Source of the DNA: G965218495 sp965262785
Lineage (GTDB): Bacteria > Bacteroidota > Rhodothermia > Rhodothermales > Bin80
Direction of reading: 5' to 3'
Length of the DNA: 64,000 nucleotides
Assembly (NCBI GenBank): GCA_965262785.1
Contig: OZ253559.1
Span: forward strand, 3,782,001 to 3,846,000
A model generated the notes under the pieces. That model had not been told where the DNA came from. It searched no databases and saw only the letters and a list, made by a program, of their open reading frames with translations. Both the position numbers and the translations under genes were made by a program. Below are positions 54,011-61,703 of the stretch, piece by piece; positions within the stretch are counted from its first letter, which is position 1, and each line of letters starts with the position of its first letter.

Positions 54011-55405
54011 GGCTCTTCCCCTAATTAGATGGGTGCAGTGTTGTATTCAACGGGAAACGATATGAGATGAAGCGGATTCATACCCGTTTCAAGGCCATCA
54101 TCACGATGGCGCACACGTTCTCTAACCCCAGCAGCGATATGTCGCAACTAAAGAACGATATCGGTTGCCTCTTGGGCATCCAGGCTCCCTGGAAGGTTTC
54201 CGAGGTGACGTTTGCGCATGAGGCGCAAGAAGTCCGGATACATGTAGATTGCGAGGACGGCCATCAGCTGCCTTGCCCGGAGTGCGGCACGGCGTCTCCG
54301 GGCTACGACCACCGTCGTCGGCAATGGCGTCACCTGGACCTGTGCGAGTATCGCACCATGGTGGTTGCGGAGCTTCCCCGCGTGGAATGTCCGGAGCATG
54401 GAGTGCGCAACGTGTCGGTTCCGTGGGCGGAACCTATGTCACGGTTCACTGCAGGGTTTGAGACGCTGGTGATTGATTGGCTGCAGGAGGCGAGTGTATC
54501 GGCGGTGTCCCGTCTGATGGGGGTGAGCTGGAATGCGATAGACGGGATCATGCAGCGCGCGGTGCAACGCGGCCTTGCGCGGAGGAAGGAACGGAATGTT
54601 GCCCATATTGGCGTGGATGAGACCTCTTTTCGCAAGCGCCATGCGTATGTCACCATTGTTTCGGATGCAAAGGCGGGTACGGTGCTGCATGTGGGCGAAG
54701 ACCGTAAGAAAGAAACACTTACGCGTTGGTATGCTGGGCTCACTTTGGAGCAACTGGAGGGCATCGAGAGTGTCAGCATGGACATGTGGCCGGCCTACAT
54801 CAACGCCACGCTGGAGCATGTGCCAGAGGCGCAACGGAAGGTGGCCTTTGACAAATTCCACGTAGTGAAATGTCTGGGAACTGCCGTGGACAAGGTTCGG
54901 CGCCAGGAGCACCGGGCATTGATGAAGGAAGGCCTGGAAGACCTCAAGGGAACCAAGTATGATTGGTTGACTCACCCGGCCAACATGTCTGGTAAGCAGA
55001 AGGCGCGCTTCCAGCGGTTGCGTACCAGCACGTTGAAGACGGCCCGCGCGTGGGCTATCAAGGAAATGGCCCTGCAGTTGTGGCACTATGTCCACCGCAC
55101 ATGGGCGCGTAAGGGTTGGGAGCGATGGTTGTCGTGGGCCATGCGGTGTCGGCTGGACCCGGTCAAGGCAGCCGCCAGAACCATCAAAACACACCTGTGG
55201 GGTATCCTCAATGCGATCATCCTGAAGGTGAGCAATGGCCCTGCGGAAGGCATCAACAGCCGGATCAAAACAATCAAAGTGCGCAGTAGGGGTTTCCGCA
55301 ACAAACGGCGATTTGCTAATGCCATTTACTTTCACCTCGGAGGCCTAGATCTATACCCCGAAAGCGTCCGCAGGTGAGCTTACCCACTAAAACAGGGGTA
55401 GAGCC
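54011..55405. mobile_element. ISL3-family insertion sequence (complete)
   Basis: A 1,395-bp element. Terminal inverted repeats start GGCTCTTCCCCT (left) and GGCTCTACCCCT (right, read inward), the GGCTCTT type usual for ISL3. A perfect 8-bp target duplication AAACTGTT flanks it at 54003-54010 and 55406-55413. One transposase on the plus strand occupies nearly the whole element. Confidence 0.95.
54067..55377 (+). CDS. ISL3-family transposase
   Basis: A 436-aa frame; the ATG at 54106 (MAHTFSNPSSDM) or the later MSQLKND are alternative starts. An N-terminal zinc-finger-like segment (CPECGTASPGYDHRRRQWRHLDL, further Cys in VECPEHGVR) and a helix-turn-helix (SVSAVSRLMGVSWNAI) lead into the DDE domain. 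The domain has Asp in HIGVDETSFRKRH, Asp in VSMDMWPAYINA, and Glu in GPAEGINSRIK. Intact. Confidence 0.94.
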   Translation: MKRIHTRFKAIITMAHTFSNPSSDMSQLKNDIGCLLGIQAPWKVSEVTFAHEAQEVRIHVDCEDGHQLPCPECGTASPGYDHRRRQWRHLDLCEYRTMVVAELPRVECPEHGVRNVSVPWAEPMSRFTAGFETLVIDWLQEASVSAVSRLMGVSWNAIDGIMQRAVQRGLARRKERNVAHIGVDETSFRKRHAYVTIVSDAKAGTVLHVGEDRKKETLTRWYAGLTLEQLEGIESVSMDMWPAYINATLEHVPEAQRKVAFDKFHVVKCLGTAVDKVRRQEHRALMKEGLEDLKGTKYDWLTHPANMSGKQKARFQRLRTSTLKTARAWAIKEMALQLWHYVHRTWARKGWERWLSWAMRCRLDPVKAAARTIKTHLWGILNAIILKVSNGPAEGINSRIKTIKVRSRGFRNKRRFANAIYFHLGGLDLYPESVRR

Positions 55406-56008
55406 AAACTGTTTACACAAGGCGCCCTGGTTTGTGCGGTCGTACTCTGTGGTGTTGCTCAGGTGCAAGGCCAGTCAGCTGCGCCCTTGTTTCCAGTGCA
55501 AGACTTCACGCTGCAAACACCGCAAGGTGATTCTCTGAAGCTCTCGTCTCTGCGCGGGCGTGTAGTAGTACTTAACATCTGGTCGACCACTTGCCAACCG
55601 TGCCTTGAAGAAATCCCAGACCTCAATTCCCTGCATGGTTTCCTCAGCCCGGACGGCCTGACCGTGGTAGGTCTTGCAACAGACGGTGACGAGGACAAGG
55701 CCGCCGTGAACCGGTTAGTAGAACAGCTGGACATCATCTATCCAGTAGTCTACGGCAGCACCGAGGTAGCGCAGTCCATATTGGCCGTGAGTGGAGACTC
55801 CATCCCTCCCTCACGGTTTTATGACAATATCTTCAATGGCACCAGGCTTATCGTAGAGTTGGACAGAATGGTCCCTTTGCCGACGACGCTCGTGATAGAT
55901 CAGGACGGACACATTACCGAGCGTATCGTGGGCATCATGCCGAAAGATGAGATGTCGCGCATGCTGCAAGCCATGCTAATCCCAAAGGGTCCCGTTAATT
56001 TACCCTGA

Positions 56009-57065
56009 GCTCATACATACAAGCTGGACGGGCTACATGTGGCGATGGGCAGCACTGCCGGCAAATGGATGGGCTGTCGGATGCGCTTCTAACTTCTACC
56101 GTAAGCGCGGGCTTGAAAAGCGATTGCCGGAATGCTATCCCGGTATAGCTACTGACCACCCCCGTCATTAGCTAAATCAGGTTCAGGCACTGTGGGGCCG
56201 ATCGTCGCAAATGGCGGTCGTGGCCGCGCAGTGGATCGTGCCCAAGGTACCTTGTGTACGCATGCAGTCGGCTGCCGGACTCTCCGCGCTCCAGTACGAA
56301 CATGAATGAAGCGCCCGCTACGCTAAGGCTTCTACTAGCTGCGGCCGCAGATCCCTCGCAAGCCATCGCAGGTAACACTATCCATGACGCGGGCATCCGA
56401 GACGGATAGCGCAAGTATCAGTATGGCGTCATCCTCTGCTGCAGCACGAGATGGTATCAGCCGTGCGCAACTCACAATGGGCAAGGCGCCGCGAATGGCA
56501 CGGGCCATCTCCCTCAACATCCGCCAATTCGGCTAGGCTACGTATCGAAATGGCGGCTCTACTGGCCATTGGCAGGACCGGCGATTCCGCTCGCGGCAGC
56601 CCAACAGTGCCAGTCGCGCTCCATGTATCGGCAGAGTGGAAATCGCCTCCCGGATTTTTGCTGGACACAGCTGCAGCTGCCACTATACGGTTTGTGGAGC
56701 GCCCCCTTTTAAGGAACAACCACCGGGAGGGGTTGTTGGCTTGGGTCTAACCCGCAGCCATCTGAGCTCCCCCGAGGGCCGCGTCCATCGCTTCTTTAGG
56801 AGTGCACCCCGCGGAATCCTTCACTTACAGCACGAGGCAGCAATCTCTATTATTGCACGGTAGCATGCTCCCCATTGGCTAACGAAATAGTGCTGCGCTA
56901 CGCGGAATCCGAGTTCCCCTCGCCTAGGAATGTCATGGCGCAGAGCGCACCTTTGGCGCTCGGCAGGAGCCTCTACGACGTACCGGGCAACGGGGCAAAG
57001 TCGGTTCATAACTCTTCCCACAGCGGCATCGCCTCCCGCGCTGTGCACGAACCAAACCACCTGCC
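56009..57065. other. About 1 kb without a supported gene
   Basis: Several overlapping short frames on both strands, none with motifs. The stretch separates two tandem tlpA-like paralogues, so it could be the remains of another gene, but no homology can be read. Confidence 0.5.
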
Positions 57066-57650
57066 ATGAAACTACCCATCTTCGGAGCCCTGGCGTACTT
57101 GGTGCTGACACTTAGTCCATTCCGCGCGGCAGCACATCAGCCTGAGCCCGCGTACCCGGCAGGTGACTTTATGCTGCAGACAGCGCAAGGAGACTCTCTG
57201 CAGCTCTCGTCTCTACGCGGGCGCGTAGTGCTGCTAAATTTCTGGACCACGTGGTGCAAACCGTGCCTGGAAGAGATGCCGGATCTAAGCAAGCTACACG
57301 AAAAATATAGCCCGAACGGGTTGACGGTAGTAGGCCTTGCGGCTGACGGCGACATGAAGGCTAAGATAGACGAGCTCGTGGAGCGGCTGGACGTCACCTA
57401 TCCAGTGGTATACGGTAGCTACGAAGTGACAAAATCTTTGGTCCGGGATATTGATGAACACCTCTCTCCAACTATGCGAAACAGACTTGACCTGATCCGT
57501 GAAAGCAGTCCAGCGATTCGGCCGACAGGAGGACTAGTATTTCCGACATCACTCCTAATAGACAGAGAAGGGAATATCGCAAAAGCATACGTTGGCACTG
57601 TACCGATTGGATGGATGAGGCGCAAGGCGAAGTCCTTGCTACGCAAGTAG
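57066..57650 (+). CDS. TlpA/ResA-like exported thioredoxin
   Basis: A 194-aa protein with signal peptide MKLPIFGALAYLVLTLSPF (cleavage near AAAHQ). The AhpC/TSA-type thioredoxin domain has the active site NFWTTWCKPCLEEMPDL and the C-terminal PTSLLIDREGN cis-proline loop. An insertion of about 25 residues (DEHLSPTMRNRLDLIRES) lies between the YGSYEV segment and the cis-proline, as in the paralogue at 55406-56008 but not in the one at 58784. It probably reduces disulfides of exported proteins or cytochrome c precursors (family inference). Confidence 0.9.
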   Translation: MKLPIFGALAYLVLTLSPFRAAAHQPEPAYPAGDFMLQTAQGDSLQLSSLRGRVVLLNFWTTWCKPCLEEMPDLSKLHEKYSPNGLTVVGLAADGDMKAKIDELVERLDVTYPVVYGSYEVTKSLVRDIDEHLSPTMRNRLDLIRESSPAIRPTGGLVFPTSLLIDREGNIAKAYVGTVPIGWMRRKAKSLLRK

Positions 57651-58439
57651 TGCCCTGCCGGCCAGTACTGAAGCGCTCGCAATGTTTCTCCTGATGGCGA
57701 TGGTCACGGCAGGCGAAACGCCAAAGCCAGGTATTAATTTCAGAAGCCTCCGCCCACACTCACTGACGTTGCGGCAGCAAATGCGAGGTTCCAGCCAACC
57801 CGCCGAGCACCTTCCCAACCTTTGGTAACCTCGCCTTATGGAAACAGCGAGTAACGGTCCAAGTCATACGGCCTAGAACCCCTGAACGCCTGCGGATTTA
57901 CCACGTAGAATCGGGCGACGAGGTCGGGGAATTCGGCGACCAAGCAGGTTTGGACATCAGCTGCTGGAGGCTGATCACATTCGCCACGCTGCGGCTTCGG
58001 GCTTGAATCGTGTCGGACGACGGTCCAAAAGGATAGAATTGCCGGCCAGAGGGGAGGAAAAGACAAACAAAAGCCAATGTTGCTGCACCTTCTGGCCCTG
58101 TGCATACACGAGTTGCGGTCAATCGCATGACATGCTGCCAGGCGGCTATGGCACCGACTGCAAAACACAGGGCAGCAATAGCGATGCCCCAAGCAGCGTA
58201 TCTGCATATTGAGCACAGTCGGTCGTTAGCAGATCCTGCCTTCGCGCTGGGCTGCACGTGAATACGATTCAGCCGCCCACACTTGATTTGGCTTTTGCAC
58301 CGAATTCTAAGATAGGAACGCAGCCGTCGGATTCCGCTTCTGCAGAAACCCGCGCCGCAGCATGACCTCAACATTGGCGTGAAGAACATTTCCCGCCTGT
58401 ATGTGTTGTTCGTTGTCTTTGGACTTCACTTACTTTCGC
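57651..58439. other. About 790 bp without a clear gene
   Basis: On the minus strand two frames overlap (57836-58216 and 57898-58389). One contains a hydrophobic stretch (AAWGIAIAALCFAVGAIAAW), and the other a coding-like tail (LVARFYVVNPQAFRG). This would fit a small membrane protein broken by a frameshift, but the evidence is too weak for a gene call. Confidence 0.4.
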
Positions 58440-58787
58440 ATGGATCACACTCATTACCAGCCTATCGTCACCGACGCGGAGTACGATGCAGTATTCGCAC
58501 GCTCACGGCGTGAAGCGGTACTCATTTACAAGCACAGCACGCAGTGCGAACTCTGTGCGGCAGCCAAAGAAGAATTGTTACGCTTAACAGAGTCCGATGA
58601 CCCACCGGTGTTCGCAGTCGTGGTGCAAACTGCGCGCCCGCTCTCGAACATGATCGAGCGCGCGCTGGGCATCCGGCATGAGTCGCCACAGGTAATCCTG
58701 CTCAAGGACGAAGTGCCCGTATTTAGTACATCCCACCTCGGCGTGACAGCCAGCGCCGTGCGCAAGGCTGTGGAGAATCTGGCATGA
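58440..58787 (+). CDS. ytxJ: YtxJ/BrxC-type monothiol bacilliredoxin
   Basis: The ATG at 58440 gives 115 aa (MDHTHYQPIVTDAEYDAVFARSR). The thioredoxin-fold active site is YKHSTQCELCAAAK, with Cys36 as the likely bacilliredoxin thiol and a second Cys39. The family motif ESPQVILLKDEVPVFSTSHLGVTA follows. YtxJ proteins remove bacillithiol mixed disulfides, which implies bacillithiol as the low-molecular-weight thiol here (inference). It has no signal peptide, so it is cytosolic. Its stop overlaps the ATG of the next tlpA-like gene (ATGA). Confidence 0.85.
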   Translation: MDHTHYQPIVTDAEYDAVFARSRREAVLIYKHSTQCELCAAAKEELLRLTESDDPPVFAVVVQTARPLSNMIERALGIRHESPQVILLKDEVPVFSTSHLGVTASAVRKAVENLA

Positions 58788-59293
58788 AGCTGTGTGCTCT
58801 CGGCTTGCTCATGAGCTTGGCACTCGCGTGCATTGCATGGGAGGCGCCAGCCCAGGATCCCGGATCGCTGCGGCCGGCAGGCGACTTCACGCTGCTGTCT
58901 GTAGAAGGTGACTCCCTGCAGTTCTCTTCCTTACGCGGGCGCGTGGTTCTACTTAACCTCTGGGCTACATGGTGCAAGCCGTGCTTAGAGGAAATGCCGG
59001 ACCTAAATACACTGCACAAGGACCTTAGTCCGAAGGGCCTTACCGTGGTGGGTCTGGCAGTCGACGGTGAGGATCAAACCACTGTAGACCGGTTCGTAGC
59101 CCGTCTGGGCGTCACATATCCTGTAGTATATGGCAGCGTTGAAGCTGCGCAGGCAGTGCTCGGCGGAAACGCGGTTCCGATCCTCCCGACAACGCTACTG
59201 ATAGACCAGGACGGCTTCATCACCGACCGCATTGTAGGCAAGGTGCCGCTCGCAGAAACGACCTGGAGCATCGAGGCTTTGCTTCGCAGATAG
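58784..59293 (+). CDS. TlpA/ResA-like exported thioredoxin
   Basis: A 169-aa, compact member of the local thioredoxin family. It has signal peptide MKLCALGLLMSLALACIAWEA, active site NLWATWCKPCLEEMPDL and the PTTLLIDQDGF cis-proline loop. It shares LRGRVV, SPKGLTVVGLA and VTYPVVYGS blocks with the paralogues at 55406 and 57066 but lacks their 25-residue insert. Translationally coupled to ytxJ and followed 9 bp later by the first FG-GAP lipoprotein gene. Confidence 0.92.
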   Translation: MKLCALGLLMSLALACIAWEAPAQDPGSLRPAGDFTLLSVEGDSLQFSSLRGRVVLLNLWATWCKPCLEEMPDLNTLHKDLSPKGLTVVGLAVDGEDQTTVDRFVARLGVTYPVVYGSVEAAQAVLGGNAVPILPTTLLIDQDGFITDRIVGKVPLAETTWSIEALLRR

Positions 59294-59302
59294 GCGGGCA
59301 TC

Positions 59303-61141
59303 ATGATGGCCGGATTGCGTGCCCGCGTGCGTGTGGCAGCCGCTGCTCTGGTTTTGGCCATGGGCTTGGCGGCCTGCGGGAGCGCGACCGACGACACGCT
59401 TTTTCGGCGGCTATCTTCAGCGCGCACCGGCATCTCCTTTTCCAACACGCTTACGCCGACCGAATCGCTGAACACGTACCTCTTCCGCAACTTCTACAAT
59501 GGCGGCGGCGTCGCTATTGGTGACGTGAGCGGCGACGGGTTGGCCGACGTTTTCATGACTGGCAACCAGGTCTCCAACAGACTCTACCTGAACCGGGGTG
59601 CATTTCGCTTTGAAGATGTCACTGAAGCCGCCGGCCTTGCCTCTGCAGGCGTCTGGACGACGGGCGCTACCATGGGTGACATCAACGGCGATGGCTGGCT
59701 GGATCTGTACCTCTGCAAGTCCGGTCCCCCGGGAGGACCTCGCCGCCACAATGAGCTCCTTATCAACACCGGCAGGGGCACGTTTGTCGACAGCGCACAG
59801 GCCTATGGCCTCGCCGTAGAAGCATTGTCGATTCACGCTTCACTCTTTGACTACGACTTGGACGGCGACTTGGACTTGTACCTGCTCAGCAATCCTCTCA
59901 GATCATTGGACGACCTGCGCCCTGCACCGGGCTTGCGCGAGGTGCATGACGCGGCGGGCGGCAATAGGCTTTTTCAAAACGAACTGGTGCCCCACGGCAC
60001 GCCTCGCTTTACGGACGTCACCCAGGCAGCCGGCATTTACAGCAGCAAGATCGGCTTTGGGCTCGGGGTATCCGTCGGTGACCTGAATCGAGACGGCTGG
60101 CCTGACCTGTACGTTTCCAATGATTTCTTTGAGCGGGACTACCTTTATATCAACAACAGAGACGGCACGTTTTCCGAAATACTTCCGGAAGCCATGGCCA
60201 CCATCAGTCTGAGCTCAATGGGCGGGGACATAGCGGACCTTAACGGGGATGGTTGGCCGGAAATCTTTGTGTCCGACATGCTGCCCTTTGCGCAGCCACG
60301 CGTACAGTCAAAGATGTCGTTTCCATCGTGGCAAGAGCAGCGTGCCACCACGGCGTCGGGCTACCACTTCCAGGCCACGCGTAACACGCTGCAGCTAAAC
60401 AGGGGGCCGCACCCTGAGGGGACGCTCTCCTTCATCGACATTGCCAGACTCTTGAAGATGGAAGCAACGGATTGGAGCTGGGGCGCACTCATAGCAGACT
60501 TCGATCTGGACGGGCGGCGCGACCTATTTGTGCCCAATGGTATCTTCAAAGACCTGCTGGATCAGGACTTTGTCGGGCACATGTCAAATCCGGATACGCT
60601 CCGTGCAATCGTGCATACGGCGCGTGAACCCATCATGGAAATCCTCTCACGCGTGCCTTCGGAGCCGTTGCCTAACTTTCTGTTTGCGCAGCGGGCCGCC
60701 ATGGCATTCGAGAATGTGAGCGGCGCCTGGGGTCTCGCGGACCCAGGGTTTTCTAACGGATCGGCCTACGGCGACCTTGACAACGACGGCGACCTTGACC
60801 TGGTCGTAAACAACGTCAATATGGAAGCCTTTGTATACGAGAACCGCGCGGAACGCCTGGCGGACGCACGTTGGCTTAGCATCATACTGAAAGGCGCACC
60901 CCCAAACACAATGGGCGTGGGTGCCCAGGTTACCGCATGGCAAGCCGGGCGCCAGTGGCTGATGGAGCAGCAGCCGGCCCGGGGCTTCCTGTCGAGCGTG
61001 GACCCGGTGCTCCACTTGGGACTGGGCGCCATAGCCGAAGTCGACTCGCTCGAGGTCTGGTGGCCAAGCGGGCGGCGGGAAGTATTGCAGGACGTAGCAA
61101 CCAACCAACGAATCGTCTTGCGGGAGCATGACGCGAATTAG
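59303..61141 (+). CDS. FG-GAP/VCBS-repeat lipoprotein with ASPIC/UnbV C-terminal domain (CRTAC1-like)
   Basis: This 612-aa protein has a lipoprotein signal ending in LAMGLAACGS. Repeated Ca2+-binding FG-GAP motifs form a beta-propeller: VAIGDVSGDGLADVFMTGN, GDINGDGWLDLYLCKSG, YDLDGDLDLYLLSN, GDLNRDGWPDLYVSND and DLDNDGDLDLVVNN. The C-terminal ASPIC/UnbV domain contains GVGAQVTAWQAGRQWLMEQQ and a terminal SLEVWWPSGRREVL. Surface or periplasmic binding is inferred from the architecture. The 14-bp overlap with the next gene suggests one transcription unit with the small lipoprotein and the second FG-GAP protein. Confidence 0.92.
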   Translation: MMAGLRARVRVAAAALVLAMGLAACGSATDDTLFRRLSSARTGISFSNTLTPTESLNTYLFRNFYNGGGVAIGDVSGDGLADVFMTGNQVSNRLYLNRGAFRFEDVTEAAGLASAGVWTTGATMGDINGDGWLDLYLCKSGPPGGPRRHNELLINTGRGTFVDSAQAYGLAVEALSIHASLFDYDLDGDLDLYLLSNPLRSLDDLRPAPGLREVHDAAGGNRLFQNELVPHGTPRFTDVTQAAGIYSSKIGFGLGVSVGDLNRDGWPDLYVSNDFFERDYLYINNRDGTFSEILPEAMATISLSSMGGDIADLNGDGWPEIFVSDMLPFAQPRVQSKMSFPSWQEQRATTASGYHFQATRNTLQLNRGPHPEGTLSFIDIARLLKMEATDWSWGALIADFDLDGRRDLFVPNGIFKDLLDQDFVGHMSNPDTLRAIVHTAREPIMEILSRVPSEPLPNFLFAQRAAMAFENVSGAWGLADPGFSNGSAYGDLDNDGDLDLVVNNVNMEAFVYENRAERLADARWLSIILKGAPPNTMGVGAQVTAWQAGRQWLMEQQPARGFLSSVDPVLHLGLGAIAEVDSLEVWWPSGRREVLQDVATNQRIVLREHDAN

Positions 61142-61703
61142 CCTGTTTCTCTTGGCCATTGCAGCGGCATTGGCCGCCTGCGGCAATCCGCCGGATAAGA
61201 GCCAATTGGTGCTAGACGGCAAGGACTCGCTTTTTCTGGGCTACTGGCTGGGCATGCCCCGCGACTCCTTTTACGAGCATAGCTTGGCACTCAACAGAAA
61301 GGGCCTCGTGATGCAAGGGCCCCAGAACCAGCATATCCAGTACAAACTGGACAGCACGCTCGCTTATCAGGCCACGATGCTGTTCTACCCCGACTTCTAT
61401 GACGGAAAAGTTGCGCGGATGCGTCTGCGCTTTAGCTATGACGCCTGGGCGCCGTGGAACAAGTTCCTGCATGCTGACAGCCTCCTGCCGGATGTCGTGG
61501 GGCTCATGACAGCTTGGTACGGCAAAGGCTTCGAAGAGCATATAGTCTCGGGCCCCTATGGCAACCCCACAGTGGAATACACGAAGGTAGACGTCCGCCG
61601 CCGCATCATCGTGGGCGTCTTGGACGATATAGAGGTGGGCGTGCTTCTTACAGACCTGGAGGCGGAGCAGCGTATGGCTGCGGCGCGCGATGAGGCTGAA
61701 TAA
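61128..61703 (+). CDS. Small lipoprotein of unknown function between two FG-GAP proteins
   Basis: A 191-aa protein with signal peptide MTRISLFLLAIAAALAACGN and a lipobox ending at Cys19. No known domain is recognised. The mature part contains YWLGMPRDSFYEHSLALNRKG, a form seen in proteins that monitor or bind small ligands, and a charged C-terminal helix (LEAEQRMAAARDEAE). It overlaps both flanking genes (14 bp each), so it is probably co-translated with the FG-GAP proteins and may act with them. Confidence 0.8.
   Translation: MTRISLFLLAIAAALAACGNPPDKSQLVLDGKDSLFLGYWLGMPRDSFYEHSLALNRKGLVMQGPQNQHIQYKLDSTLAYQATMLFYPDFYDGKVARMRLRFSYDAWAPWNKFLHADSLLPDVVGLMTAWYGKGFEEHIVSGPYGNPTVEYTKVDVRRRIIVGVLDDIEVGVLLTDLEAEQRMAAARDEAE

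Larger units (their letters stand above)
54000..56008 (+). pseudogene. TlpA-like exported thioredoxin, start region split off by an ISL3 element
   Basis: The ATG and the first bases lie at 54000-54010 and the rest at 55406-56008. Removing the element and one AAACTGTT copy gives MKLFTQGALVCAVVLCGVA, a signal peptide that parallels MKLPIFGALAYLVL of the next paralogue. The full product would be 201 aa. The TlpA/ResA domain carries the active site WSTTCQPCLEE and a C-terminal cis-proline (PLPTTLVIDQDG). After the insertion the coding frame is open only from a stop at 55388, and the first plausible start (GTG 55463) lacks the signal peptide. Export, and so function, is probably lost unless the element supplies a new start. 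Confidence 0.9.

Noticed and set aside
57836..58389. Possible small membrane protein split over two frames
   Set aside because: One hydrophobic stretch and a short coding-like tail are not enough; no family could be recognised.
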